A stretch of DNA of 64,000 nucleotides, from the NCBI RefSeq assembly GCF_051513965.1, contig NZ_CP195847.1, positions 1,674,001 to 1,738,000 on the forward strand, in the 5' to 3' direction. Positions 42,678-54,092 of the stretch are shown in pieces (the first letter of the stretch is position 1; each line of letters begins with the position of its first letter). The position numbers and the translations under genes were made by a program. The DNA comes from Paramicrobacterium sp051513965. GTDB taxonomy: Bacteria; Actinomycetota; Actinomycetes; Actinomycetales; Microbacteriaceae. Below the pieces are notes generated by a model, which had not been told where the DNA came from, searched no databases, and saw only the letters and a program-made list of their open reading frames with translations.

Positions 42678-43958
42678 ATGCGCCTCCCCTGGACCCTGCA
42701 CGGTGACGGAAAGAACATCAGCGCTCAGGACATCGTCGGCCCGGCCGAACGCCTGTCCTGGCCACGCACGATCGGGATCGGCGCGCAACACGTCGTCGCG
42801 ATGTTCGGCGCCACGTTCCTGGTCCCGATTCTCACCGGCTTCCCGCCGAGCACGACGCTACTTTTCTCAGGAATCGGGACCATCCTGTTCCTGATCATCA
42901 CGCAGAACCGCCTTCCGAGCTATCTCGGCTCGTCGTTCGCGTTCATCGCACCGATCGGAGCGGCAACAGCGGCGCACAGCATGGGTGCCGCACAGTTCGG
43001 CATCATCGCCGTCGGGGTCATGCTTCTGATCGTCGGCATCATCGTCCAGTGGGCCGGTTCCGGCTGGGTGGATGCCGTCATGCCTCCGGTCGTCGCGGGC
43101 ACGATCGTCGCCCTCATCGGCTTCAATCTCGGACCCGAAGCGTGGAACAACTATCAGAAGGCCCCCGTGAGCGCGACTGTGACGCTTGCCGCGGTCGTCC
43201 TCTCCTCCGTGCTCTTCCGCGGAATCCTCGGCCGCCTGTCGATCTTCATCGGCGTGGTCATCGGCTACGTCGCGGCGGCGTTCCTCGGCGAGGTCGACTT
43301 CACCGCAGTCGAGGAGGCCGCCTGGGTCGGCCTGCCGACGCTCACCGCCCCGGCGAATCCGTTCGCCGATCCGTCACTGTGGGGGCTCCTGCCCGCCTTC
43401 CTTCCCGTCGTCCTCGTCCTCATCGCCGAGAACGTGGGACATATCCGTGGTGTTGCTCAGATGACCGATCCCTCCGTCAACGAACAGACCGGGCGGGGCC
43501 TGATCGCCGACGGTCTCGCCACTGTTCTCGCGGGAGCCGGCGGCGGCAGCGCCACGACGACCTACGGAGAGAACATCGGTGTCATGGCCGCCACACGGGT
43601 GTACTCGACGGCCGCCTATTGGGTGGCTGGAACAGTCGCCATCGTCCTCGCTCTCTCCCCCAAGTTCGGCGCGATCATCAATACGATTCCCGCCGGTGTC
43701 CTGGGAGGAGTCACCACCGCTCTCTACGGAATGATCGGCATCATCGGTGTGAAGATCTGGATCGACAACCGAGTCGACTTCAACAAGCCGGCCAATCAGT
43801 TCACTGCTGCCACCGCGCTCATCATCGGGATCGCCAACTTCATCTGGACCGACGAGGCGTCAGGCGTCACATTCAACGGAATCGCCTTCGGCACGATCGC
43901 CGCAATCGTGATCTATCACAGCATGAACTGGATCAGTCGCTGGCGTCGCACCGGGTGA
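42678..43958 (+). CDS. NCS2 uracil permease (UraA/RutG type)
   Basis: A 426-residue membrane transporter with about 14 hydrophobic segments. Family marks: AQHVVAMFGATFLVPILTGFPPSTTLLFSGIGT at the N-terminus, SYLGSSFAFIAP, PVVLVLIAENVGHIRGVAQMT on helix 8 (substrate-binding glutamate) and GGGSATTTYGENIGVMAATRVYS on helix 10. This is the pyrimidine rather than AzgA branch. ATG at 42678 begins MRLPWTLHGDGK, as in homologues; a frame reaching back to 42591 is not conserved. Confidence 0.92.
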   Translation: MRLPWTLHGDGKNISAQDIVGPAERLSWPRTIGIGAQHVVAMFGATFLVPILTGFPPSTTLLFSGIGTILFLIITQNRLPSYLGSSFAFIAPIGAATAAHSMGAAQFGIIAVGVMLLIVGIIVQWAGSGWVDAVMPPVVAGTIVALIGFNLGPEAWNNYQKAPVSATVTLAAVVLSSVLFRGILGRLSIFIGVVIGYVAAAFLGEVDFTAVEEAAWVGLPTLTAPANPFADPSLWGLLPAFLPVVLVLIAENVGHIRGVAQMTDPSVNEQTGRGLIADGLATVLAGAGGGSATTTYGENIGVMAATRVYSTAAYWVAGTVAIVLALSPKFGAIINTIPAGVLGGVTTALYGMIGIIGVKIWIDNRVDFNKPANQFTAATALIIGIANFIWTDEASGVTFNGIAFGTIAAIVIYHSMNWISRWRRTG

Positions 43959-43977
43959 GGGCGGCGCGCGCCCGCCC
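43959..43977. terminator. Short GC hairpin between convergent genes
   Basis: GGGCGG/CCGCCC arms with a seven-base CG loop immediately follow the uracil permease stop and face the convergent 109-residue gene. No T-run. Confidence 0.35.
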
Positions 43978-43989
43978 GCACAGAGCAGA

Positions 43990-44315
43990 TCAGTGGAACA
44001 GGGGCACGATCAAGTAGATGCCGTACACCACGGCGGCGACGCAGCCCGTAAAGCATGCGTAGGCGCCAATTCGAGCCATCGCACGCTGAGCTGGTGTGAG
44101 CGGGTTCTTCCTCGCCGCCTTCTCGGCTCTCTTCTCCTCACGGGCGAGCTTCTTCGGACTCATGACCGTGATCGCGTCGGTGAACTCGGCGGGCATCACG
44201 AGAGGTGCCCGACCCGCCGATACAAGCAGGCGAAGCCCGAGGGCGTACAGGCCGACGACGATCACCGTACCGGCGAGCGCCGAGACGAACACGGTGAGGA
44301 ATGCGATCCAGTCGA

Positions 44316-44319
<4 letters not shown>
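43990..44319 (-). CDS. Small membrane protein downstream of pit
   Basis: A 109-residue protein with two transmembrane helices (about residues 7–30 and 84–106) and a lysine-rich cytosolic loop between them (SPKKLAREEKRAEKAARKN). ATG overlaps the phosphate-transporter stop (ATGA), so it is translated with it. Its function is unknown; the conserved coupling to a PiT transporter suggests an accessory role, which is inference only. Confidence 0.75.
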
Positions 44320-45497
<1,178 letters not shown>

Positions 45498-45572
45498 CGG
45501 CAATTATCTCTGATTCGGGCCACCGCCCGGGCGTCGATTCCAAAGTTTCTCGGAGACGTCACGGAGTGGGCG

Positions 45573-45588
45573 AAGGCGGTTAAGGCGG
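45573..45588. repeat. Tandem AAGGCGG repeat upstream of pit
   Basis: AAGGCGG-TT-AAGGCGG is a seven-base direct repeat with nine-base period, in the 151-base gap between pit and the aldo/keto reductase gene. Response-regulator sites often take this form, but it does not match the known PhoP box. Confidence 0.35.
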
Positions 45589-45648
45589 ACGTAACTGATC
45601 CTTGCACCCGCGAGCCTCATCGGTCAACTCAGCCCACGGGTGTGAGCT

Positions 45649-46488
45649 TCACATCTCCTCGTGCGTCACAGGGTCGCCCCCGAACAGACGCCCGTCAGGA
45701 GTGCCGAGCGCGTTGATCTGCTCAATCTCGCTCTCGCTCAGAGAGAAGCCGAACACGTCGATGTTCTGTTGCTGGCGCGAAGCATCCGCCGATTTCGGAA
45801 TCGGGATCACACCGCGATCAATGTGCCAGCGGAGCACGGCCTGCGCCGGCGTGACACCGTGACTCTCGGCGATCTTCACAATCACGTCTTCGTTATACGG
45901 CGCGGCGGCCTTGCCCAGCGGGCTCCACGCCTCCGTCACGATGTCGTGCTCGCGGTGGAAGTCGATCAGTTCAGTCTGTGGGAAGTATGGATGGACCTCA
46001 ACCTGGTTGACGGCGGGCAGCACACCGGTCTCCGCAGCGAGTCGCATCAGGAAGTCGACGGTGAAGTTGGAGACACCGATCGAGCGAACACGCCCGTCTT
46101 TCTGCAGATCGATCATCGCCCGCCACGAGTCGACGTACTTGTCGACGCTCGGGTTCGGCCAGTGGATCAGGTAGAGGTCGATGACGTCGAGCCCCAAGCG
46201 TCGCTGAGACTCCTCGAAGGATGCGAGGGTCTCGTCGTAGCCGTGATGACGGCCGGGAAGCTTCGTCGTGACGACGATGTCCGAACGATGCACCGGCGTC
46301 TCGGCGAGCGCGGCGCCGACGGCATCCTCGTTCTCGTAGTTGACGGCCGTGTCGATGAGGCGATAGCCCTTCTCCAGGGCCGAGGTGACGGCGGCGGTGC
46401 CCTCTGCGCCACGAAGCGGGTACGTGCCGAAGCCGAGAGCGGGAAGGGCCTGGCCGTCGCGAAGCTGTCGCGTTGGAATCTCAGTCAT
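45649..46488 (-). CDS. Aldo/keto reductase (2,5-diketo-gluconate reductase-like)
   Basis: A 279-residue AKR of the AKR5-like group. The tetrad is visible: D and Y in YRLIDTAVNYENE, K in IVVTTKLPG, H in LYLIHWPNP. The NADPH-site segment is IPIPKSADASRQQQN, and SIGVSNFTVDFL is the family signature. ATG at 46488 starts MTEIPTRQLRDGQ; sequence further upstream in frame is antisense to the oligopeptidase gene. It is divergent from oligopeptidase B with only 36 bases between. The substrate is uncertain (small aldehydes or keto sugars). Confidence 0.92.
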   Translation of the reverse strand: MTEIPTRQLRDGQALPALGFGTYPLRGAEGTAAVTSALEKGYRLIDTAVNYENEDAVGAALAETPVHRSDIVVTTKLPGRHHGYDETLASFEESQRRLGLDVIDLYLIHWPNPSVDKYVDSWRAMIDLQKDGRVRSIGVSNFTVDFLMRLAAETGVLPAVNQVEVHPYFPQTELIDFHREHDIVTEAWSPLGKAAAPYNEDVIVKIAESHGVTPAQAVLRWHIDRGVIPIPKSADASRQQQNIDVFGFSLSESEIEQINALGTPDGRLFGGDPVTHEEM

Positions 46489-46524
46489 GGTTCCACCGTA
46501 CGCGGTAACGGTTAGCGTGGTCAC

Positions 46525-48624
46525 ATGACAGATGTACCTCGCGCCGAGAAGCGGACGCACACCCGCACGCACCACGGTGACAGCGTGAACGACCCGTACC
46601 ACTGGTTGAGCGACAAAGACGACCCGGCGGTTCGCGACTACCTGGTTCAGGAGAATGAGCACACCGAGAGGGAGACAGCGCACCTCGCTCCCCTGCGACG
46701 GACGCTCTTCGAGGAGATCAAAGCGCACACGAAGGAGACCGACCTGTCGGTCCCGGTGCGCGAGGGCGACTGGTGGTACTACTCCCGCACGACCGAGGGC
46801 AAGCAGTACGCGAGCCACATGCGGGCGCCCGCGACGGGATGGCAGCCACCCGAGATCACGGAAGATACTGCGGTCGATGGCGAGCAGGTCGTGCTCGATG
46901 ACAACCTCGAAGCTGAGGGGCACGAGTTCTACCGGCTCGGGTCGTTCGACGTCAGCCGAGACGGTACTCGTCTTCTGTACGCCGTGGACACCGTCGGCGA
47001 TGAGCGCTATCTGCTGCGAGTTCGCGACCTCACGACGGGAGACGATCTGGCGGACGAGATTCCGGGAACATTCTCCGGCGCGACGTTCTCGCCGGACGGC
47101 GCGTGGATCTTCTACACGACCGTCGACGATGCGTGGCGCCCCGACACCGTGTGGCGGCACCGCGTCGGGACGTCAGCGGAAGACGATGCACGCGTGTTTC
47201 ACGAGCCTGACGATCGTTACTGGACCGGCGTGGGAGTGACGCGAAGCGGTCAGTACATCGTGATCGCGCTCGGCTCGAGCATCACGAGCGAGTGGCTGTT
47301 GATCGATGCGGATGCTCCAGACGCCGAGCCTCGTGTTGTCTGGCCGCGGCGCGAAGGCGTCGAGTACGAGGTTGAGCACGCCGTCATCGGGGGTGAGTCG
47401 GTCCTGCTGATCCTGCACAACTGCGGCGCAGAGAATTTCCGGCTCGACGCGCTGAAACCTGGCGATATGGGTCGGACGGATGCCGCTGTCGCTGTCCTCC
47501 CGCACGATCCGGGCGTACGGCTCGAATCCGTCGAGGCCTTTCGTGACCGTCTCGCAGTCGAGTACCGCGCAGACGGGATGACGCGCATCGCCACCATCGA
47601 GCTCTCCCCCTCCGCCCGCCTCGACGCGCTCGCCCTCGCGCCGATCGAATTCGACGAGCCTCTCTACACGGTGGGCTTCGGCGGGAACCCGGAGTGGGAC
47701 CAGCCGATGCTGCGCATCGGGTACACCTCATTCGTGACACCGAGCACCGTCTATCAGCTCGAGCCGGCGACGGGGACGCGCACTGTGCTGAAGCAGCAGC
47801 CCGTGCTCGGCGACTTCGCGCCAGATGATTACGTTCAGATGCGCGAGTGGGCGACGGCTTCTGATGGCGAGCAGGTGCCGATCTCGATTGTGAAGCGTCG
47901 CGACGCGGCATCCGGCCCGCTTCTGCTGTATGGGTACGGGTCATACGAGATGAGCATGGACCCGGGGTTCTCGATCGCCCGGCTCTCCCTCCTCGATCGA
48001 GGCGTCACCTTCGCCATCGCTCATGTCCGCGGCGGCGGCGAGCGCGGCCGCCAATGGTACGAGCGGGGAAAGCTGAGTCAGAAGAAGAACACGTTCACCG
48101 ATTTTGTCGACTGCGCGCGTCACCTCGTGGATGCCGGGTACACGAGACCGGACAGCATCGTCGCCGAAGGCGGCAGCGCCGGGGGCCTTCTCATGGGTGC
48201 GGTGGCGAACATGGCGCCCGATCTGTTCGCGGGCATCCACGCTGCGGTTCCATTCGTCGACGCTCTCACGACGATTCTGAACCCGGACCTGCCGCTCACC
48301 GTCATCGAGTGGGATGAGTGGGGCGACCCGCTACACGATCCCGACGTCTACGCGTACATGAAGTCGTACAGTCCCTACGAGAACGTCCGGGACGATGTCG
48401 CGTACCCGAGGATCCTCGCCACGACAAGCCTGAATGACACGCGCGTGTTCTACGCGGAACCCGCGAAGTGGGTCGCCCGCCTTCGCGAGGTCGACGCACC
48501 GGTGCTTCTTCGCACGGAGATGCACGCGGGACACGGCGGCGTCAGCGGACGCTACTCAGGCTGGAAGGAGCGCGCCTGGGAGATGGCGTGGATTCTCGAC
48601 GTGCTCGGTCTCGCAGATCGTTAG
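46525..48624 (+). CDS. ptrB: Oligopeptidase B (S9 family serine peptidase)
   Basis: A cytosolic 699-residue peptidase that cleaves small peptides after basic residues. Domains: an N-terminal beta-propeller (about residues 60–400, SRDGTRLLYAVD and SPDGAWIFYTT repeats) and a C-terminal alpha/beta-hydrolase with the nucleophile serine in AEGGSAGGLLMG near residue 553, the aspartate in the NDTRVFYAEPAKW region and the histidine in HAGHGGVSGRY. YGYGSYEMSMDPGFS and HVRGGGERGRQWYERGK are typical of oligopeptidase B. A strong terminator follows. Confidence 0.94.
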   Translation: MTDVPRAEKRTHTRTHHGDSVNDPYHWLSDKDDPAVRDYLVQENEHTERETAHLAPLRRTLFEEIKAHTKETDLSVPVREGDWWYYSRTTEGKQYASHMRAPATGWQPPEITEDTAVDGEQVVLDDNLEAEGHEFYRLGSFDVSRDGTRLLYAVDTVGDERYLLRVRDLTTGDDLADEIPGTFSGATFSPDGAWIFYTTVDDAWRPDTVWRHRVGTSAEDDARVFHEPDDRYWTGVGVTRSGQYIVIALGSSITSEWLLIDADAPDAEPRVVWPRREGVEYEVEHAVIGGESVLLILHNCGAENFRLDALKPGDMGRTDAAVAVLPHDPGVRLESVEAFRDRLAVEYRADGMTRIATIELSPSARLDALALAPIEFDEPLYTVGFGGNPEWDQPMLRIGYTSFVTPSTVYQLEPATGTRTVLKQQPVLGDFAPDDYVQMREWATASDGEQVPISIVKRRDAASGPLLLYGYGSYEMSMDPGFSIARLSLLDRGVTFAIAHVRGGGERGRQWYERGKLSQKKNTFTDFVDCARHLVDAGYTRPDSIVAEGGSAGGLLMGAVANMAPDLFAGIHAAVPFVDALTTILNPDLPLTVIEWDEWGDPLHDPDVYAYMKSYSPYENVRDDVAYPRILATTSLNDTRVFYAEPAKWVARLREVDAPVLLRTEMHAGHGGVSGRYSGWKERAWEMAWILDVLGLADR

Positions 48625-48636
48625 CTCGTCGAGACG

Positions 48637-48674
48637 AGGCGGGGCCCGAACCGATCACGGTTCGGGCCCCGCCT
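48637..48674. terminator. Strong bidirectional terminator between ptrB and pfkA
   Basis: Perfect 17-base arms (AGGCGGGGCCCGAACCG and its complement) enclose a four-base ATCA loop between the convergent genes. Confidence 0.85.
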
Positions 48675-48690
48675 TGATTAGGCACTGCGA

Positions 48691-49719
<1,029 letters not shown>

Positions 49720-49848
49720 GAAATAGTCTCGTTCCTCTGTTGTCGGGGGAAGGGAATGTGTCAGCGCCGTTGCCTCACACAGAGAATAGCGCGCATCATG
49801 GGTGGCGTGCTCATCGGTGACCGTGATGAGGGCCGTTAGGCTCGGAAC

Positions 49849-51369
49849 ATGCCCTTCACGCGCGCAATTCTCGAGACATCCGCGTCTGACCCTGACCGTG
49901 TCGCACTCTCCGGTGATGGCGAGACCTACAGCTATCGGGAGCTTCACGCGGCATGCACGTTGATCCGCAGCGGCGTTGAAGACATTCTGGGCGGTCAGGA
50001 TGCCGTCGCCCGCGGTCACACTGCAGACGAGACCGGCGGCATACCGATCGTCGCCATCTCGATGTCACGCGCCGTCGATGTCGCGCGCTTCGTGTGCGGT
50101 CTGAACGGCTTCCGCGTGATCGTCGCGGTTCTCGACCCGCTGTGGCCCGAGGCCCACCGCAGTGAGACGATTCGCCGCGTGGATCCTGCCCTCGTGATCA
50201 CTGACGACGCTTCCTTCGAAGAGTCGCTGCGGGCCCTCGACAGCTGGAGCGGGATCGTCACCTCCCGCGCCGCGTTCGACACGCGCGCAGCGTCGGCACC
50301 ACCTTCCGCGGGACCCGAGGTCCGACCCCGCGACGAACTCTTCCTCCTCCTGTTCACCTCGGGCACAACGGACATGCCGAAGGGCTTCCTTCGCTCGCGA
50401 GCGAGCTGGGATCACAACGTCGAGGTGAGCAGACGCTCGCTCGGCGCCGACGAAGGCCTCGCCACGATCGCTCCCGGTCCCGTGTCGTACAGTCTCACGC
50501 TCTACGCGCTTGTCGAGGTCATCGCCACCGCGGGGTCCCTCTACGTGCAGTCGGGGTTCGATGCAATCGCGGCAGCGGACACCATCGCACGCGAATCCGT
50601 CCAGCGTTTCGTCGGCGTACCGTCGATGCTCGTCGCCGTCGTGCGAGCGGCTCGACGCCGCAATCTTCCGCTTGATTCGCTGACCACGGTCATCACGGGA
50701 GGAGCGAACCAGAGCCAGCAGATTCGCGACGAGTTCGAGGCAGCCGTGCCGCGGTCAAAGCTTCGCAGCTACTACGGGGCATCAGAGATCGGCTTCATCG
50801 GCTACAGCGACTCGGGCGACGGGACCCTGCTCACGCCGTTCGACGGGGTCGAGGCTCAGGTTCGAGGCGACGACGGCTCTCCCCTGCCGGACGGGGAGAT
50901 CGGAACGCTCTTCATCCGGGTCGAGTCCGCCGTCGGCGGCTATGTCTCGTCAACGAGCACTGAGCGCATCACCGGGAACGATGGCTGGTCCACCGTGAAC
51001 GATCAGGCGTCGCTGAACGATGGGCGAATCGTGCTCGCGGGGCGCGCGGGCGACATAGCCGTGTCGGGCGGCCACAAGGTCTCCCTCCCGCAGGTCGAGC
51101 GCGCTCTCTCGACAGTGCCTGGCTGCGAGGTCTGCTGCGCGATCGCACTCGCCGATGCCGCACTCGGCTCCGTCATCGCCGCTGTCATCGAGGGTGACGA
51201 GGTTCCCGCAAAGTCCGCGATCCAGCATGAGCTCCGCCAGAAGCTCGCACCTCAGTTTGTGCCGCACCGCTACTACCGCGCGGATCGACTTCCACGCACA
51301 GCGGGTGGGAAGGTCCGTCGCGTCGAGGTTGTCGACCTCGTGGATGCCGGACAGGCGGAGCGTCTGTGA
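49849..51369 (+). CDS. AMP-binding acyl/aryl ligase of a ligase–ketosynthase pair
   Basis: A 506-residue stand-alone adenylate-forming enzyme (ANL superfamily). Motif A3 LLFTSGTTDMPKG is at about residues 166–178, A5 reads YYGASEIGFIG, GEIGTLFIR and DGRIVLAGRAGDIAVSGGHKVSLPQVE cover A6–A8, and the catalytic lysine is in AGGKVRR near residue 486. It should activate a carboxylic acid as the adenylate and load CoA or a carrier thiol. It lacks a fused carrier domain. The next gene, a ketosynthase, starts in its stop codon (GTGA). The substrate is not predictable from the pocket by eye. Confidence 0.9.
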   Translation: MPFTRAILETSASDPDRVALSGDGETYSYRELHAACTLIRSGVEDILGGQDAVARGHTADETGGIPIVAISMSRAVDVARFVCGLNGFRVIVAVLDPLWPEAHRSETIRRVDPALVITDDASFEESLRALDSWSGIVTSRAAFDTRAASAPPSAGPEVRPRDELFLLLFTSGTTDMPKGFLRSRASWDHNVEVSRRSLGADEGLATIAPGPVSYSLTLYALVEVIATAGSLYVQSGFDAIAAADTIARESVQRFVGVPSMLVAVVRAARRRNLPLDSLTTVITGGANQSQQIRDEFEAAVPRSKLRSYYGASEIGFIGYSDSGDGTLLTPFDGVEAQVRGDDGSPLPDGEIGTLFIRVESAVGGYVSSTSTERITGNDGWSTVNDQASLNDGRIVLAGRAGDIAVSGGHKVSLPQVERALSTVPGCEVCCAIALADAALGSVIAAVIEGDEVPAKSAIQHELRQKLAPQFVPHRYYRADRLPRTAGGKVRRVEVVDLVDAGQAERL

Positions 51370-52592
51370 CTGTCGGAACACGCGCTGTCGTCACCGCACT
51401 CGGAGCGGTCACTCCCTGCGGTCTCACGATGGCCGAGAACTGGGATGCCGTCGTCGCCGGGCGCAGCGGAATCGGGCTGCTCCGCGATGTCGACGTCTCT
51501 GACATGACGGTCGCGGTCGGCGGCGAGGTGCGAGGCTTCGCGCCGCTTGAGCATGTCCCCCGCTCCGACGCCCGCCGCCTCGATCGGCACGCGCTCTATG
51601 CGATCGCCGCGGCAGACGAAGCCATGTGCGATGTCGAGATTGCCGATCCGTATCGATTTGCGATCACGGTGGCGACCGGATCCGGTGCCGTATCTCTCAC
51701 TCACGAGGCCACGCGTCGGTTGGATGCCGACGGCCCGCGTCGCGTACCGCCCGGCGTCGTCGTCTACGGTGGCCCCGACGCCGCGGCCGCGTACCTGAGC
51801 CAGAAGTATGACGCACGCGGCGCTTCAGTCGGAACAGCTGCGACATGCGCGAGCGGAACAGTCGCACTCGGCGACGCTCTTCGCATGATTCGTCATGGCT
51901 ATGCGGACGCCGTGCTCGTCGTCGCGGCCGACGACTGTCTCAACCGTGTGAACCTCGCCGTCAACTCCACACTCGGCGCACTCGCCCCCGGATATGCGGA
52001 GGCGCCGCAGTCGGCGAGCAGACCCTTTGATCGCGATCGCTCTGGCTTCGTGATGTCCGCGGGTGCAGCCGCACTGCTCGTCGAATCTGAGGAGCACGCG
52101 CGCCGCCGAGGAGCCACGGGGTTCGCGGAGCTCGCGGGATACGGGACAACCTCGGATGCCCACCACCCCACTGCTCCGCGACCCGACGGCTCCGGCGCAG
52201 CCGAGGCCATGCGACTCGCCCTCGCCGACGCCGCTGTCTCCGTCGACGCTGTCGACTTTCTGAGCGCGCACGCCACCGGCACGCCCCAGGGGGACGCCGC
52301 CGAAGCGGCCGCCGTGCAGCGGCTGTTCGGGTCCCACGCGGCATCCCTCCCGCTCTCGGCGACGAAGTCGACAACGGGGCATCTCCTCGGAGCGACCGGA
52401 GCGCTCGAGGCCGCTTTCACAGTGCTGAGCATGCGCGATGGGGTCATCCCGCCGACGCTCAACCTCGATCACTCGGATTTTCCAGACCTCAACATCGTCA
52501 CCGAACCACGTGACTCCAAAATCGAGATCGCGATGTCCAACTCCTTCGGCTTCGGCGGTCACAACGCGACGATCGTGTTCCGCAGGCGCTGA
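51366..52592 (+). CDS. Beta-ketoacyl synthase (FabF-like) of a ligase–ketosynthase pair
   Basis: A 408-residue condensing enzyme of the KAS I/II type. The Cys-His-His triad is complete: C161 in TAATCASGTVALG, H302 in SAHATGTPQGD and H339 in SATKSTTGHLLGATGA, with K334 and the gatekeeping SFGFGGHN near the C-terminus. It would join an acyl thioester to malonyl-ACP or similar. GTG at 51366 overlaps the ligase stop. No ACP, ketoreductase, malonyl transferase or thioesterase lies beside it, and house-keeping fab genes are not here, so it looks like a specialised pair rather than primary fatty-acid synthesis. Confidence 0.92.
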   Translation: MTVGTRAVVTALGAVTPCGLTMAENWDAVVAGRSGIGLLRDVDVSDMTVAVGGEVRGFAPLEHVPRSDARRLDRHALYAIAAADEAMCDVEIADPYRFAITVATGSGAVSLTHEATRRLDADGPRRVPPGVVVYGGPDAAAAYLSQKYDARGASVGTAATCASGTVALGDALRMIRHGYADAVLVVAADDCLNRVNLAVNSTLGALAPGYAEAPQSASRPFDRDRSGFVMSAGAAALLVESEEHARRRGATGFAELAGYGTTSDAHHPTAPRPDGSGAAEAMRLALADAAVSVDAVDFLSAHATGTPQGDAAEAAAVQRLFGSHAASLPLSATKSTTGHLLGATGALEAAFTVLSMRDGVIPPTLNLDHSDFPDLNIVTEPRDSKIEIAMSNSFGFGGHNATIVFRRR

Positions 52593-52594
52593 AC

Positions 52595-53395
52595 TCAGAA
52601 CGCGGGCGGAACGCCGAGATCTGTCAGTGTGTCGCGGACGTGGTCGCTCGTGAGAGCGGCGACGAGAGCCTTGATCTCGGGCGAGTCGGCATTCTCAGGC
52701 ACAGCAGCGAGCGTCACCTCGAACTGCTCATCCTGCTCCACCGCGAGCCCGTCGTCTTCCGGTGTGAGGCCCAGTTGACGGGCGAAGGACGGCAGGTTGA
52801 ACACGGCGTCGGCCTCGTCGTAGGCGGTGTTCAGCTGTAGAAGATCCACCTGGGTGATCGCCAGATCGCGAGGATTCTCGGTGATGTCGTCGACCTTCGC
52901 GTTGAAGCGCTCGGCCTCGGAGTCCAGGGTGATGAGTCCTTCGTCGGCCAGCATTTGCAGTGCCCGCCCGGCGTTCGCCTTATCGTTGGGGATCACCACG
53001 CTCGCGCCGTCCTCGAGTTCCTCAAGGGAGCCGAGCGTCTTGGAATAGAACGCGACGACCGTCTTGTAGACCGGCTGCACGGCGACGAGGTCTGCGCCGT
53101 TCTTGTCGTTGAACTCCTCCATGAACGGCGGGAACTGTACGAGATTCGCGTCGATCTCACGGTTCTGCAGCAGCACGTTCGGCTGTACGTAGTCGGAGAC
53201 GGGGACGAGTTCGACACGGTAGCCGTCTTCGATCACCTCGGCGGCCGCTTCGACGGCATCCGACATCGGCGTCACCGTCGCGGCCACTTTGATCGTGACG
53301 ACGTCGTCAGCTCCGTCAGCGCTTGACGCGCTGCAGCCCGTGGCGAGAAGAACGAGGGATGCCGCGGCACACGCGGCGATAGAGCGCAGTTTCAT
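52595..53395 (-). CDS. metQ: MetQ/NlpA-family substrate-binding lipoprotein
   Basis: A 266-residue lipoprotein. A signal peptide ends in the lipobox LATGC, with the acylated cysteine at residue 21. The mature part has NlpA features (VSDYVQPNVLLQNREIDANLVQFPPFMEEF, VVIPNDKANAGRAL, ITQVDLLQLNTAYDEAD). It should deliver methionine or a close analogue to the MetI–MetN permease. AGAAGGAAAG precedes the ATG. It is last in the metN–metI–metQ order and is convergent, two bases away, with the ketosynthase gene. Ligand identity is inferred from the family. Confidence 0.9.
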   Translation of the reverse strand: MKLRSIAACAAASLVLLATGCSASSADGADDVVTIKVAATVTPMSDAVEAAAEVIEDGYRVELVPVSDYVQPNVLLQNREIDANLVQFPPFMEEFNDKNGADLVAVQPVYKTVVAFYSKTLGSLEELEDGASVVIPNDKANAGRALQMLADEGLITLDSEAERFNAKVDDITENPRDLAITQVDLLQLNTAYDEADAVFNLPSFARQLGLTPEDDGLAVEQDEQFEVTLAAVPENADSPEIKALVAALTSDHVRDTLTDLGVPPAF

Positions 53396-53420
53396 GGGTC
53401 TTTCCTTCTATTGAGTCGGG

Positions 53421-54092
53421 TCAGCGCTTGTCGAGCACGGCGGATGTCTTCTCGCCGAGCATCTGCAGCAGCTGCACGCAGATGATCACGATGACGATCG
53501 TGGAGTACATGAGCACATAGTCGTATTCCTGGTAGCCATAGCGAAGCGCGAAGTCTCCGAGCCCGCCCCCACCGACGATTCCGAGCACGGTCGAGTAGGA
53601 GATCAGACTGATCGCCGCAGACGTGAGCGCATACACGATGCCCGAGCGCGCCTCGACCAGGAGGAAGTGAACGACAGTCTGAGCAGCGTTCGCGCCCATC
53701 GAGCGTGCCGCATGGAGGATGCCCGGGGGCACCTCGAGCAGAATCTGCTCTACGAGCCGCGCGAACAGGGCGACTCCGACGAAGCACAGAGGAAACGTCG
53801 CGGCGCCCGTGCCGAACGTCGTGCCGAACAGCAGTCGCGTGAGGGGTATGAGGAACACCACGAAGAGGAGGAAGGGGAAGGACCGCACGATGGTGACGTA
53901 CAGGTTGACGACCGTCCAGATACCCCGGTTCTCCCTGATGCCTCCGGGTCGTGTGAGAAAGATCAGGACCCCGAGCGGCAGGCCGAACAGCACTGCCGCA
54001 GCGAGCGAGAACGCGAGCATGTACCCGGTCTCGGCCAGGGCGATGCCGATGGCGTCTGCATTATCGGCGAGCGACTGAAGGAGCTCCGTCAT
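53421..54092 (-). CDS. metI: Methionine-type ABC transporter permease
   Basis: A 223-residue permease with five to six membrane segments and the BPD permease signature (SMGANAAQTVVHFLLVEARSGIVYALT). NLYVTIVRSFPFLLFVVFLIPLTRL is typical of MetI. ATG overlaps the metN stop (ATGA), showing coupling. It forms the membrane channel of the MetNIQ importer. Confidence 0.92.
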   Translation of the reverse strand: MTELLQSLADNADAIGIALAETGYMLAFSLAAAVLFGLPLGVLIFLTRPGGIRENRGIWTVVNLYVTIVRSFPFLLFVVFLIPLTRLLFGTTFGTGAATFPLCFVGVALFARLVEQILLEVPPGILHAARSMGANAAQTVVHFLLVEARSGIVYALTSAAISLISYSTVLGIVGGGGLGDFALRYGYQEYDYVLMYSTIVIVIICVQLLQMLGEKTSAVLDKR

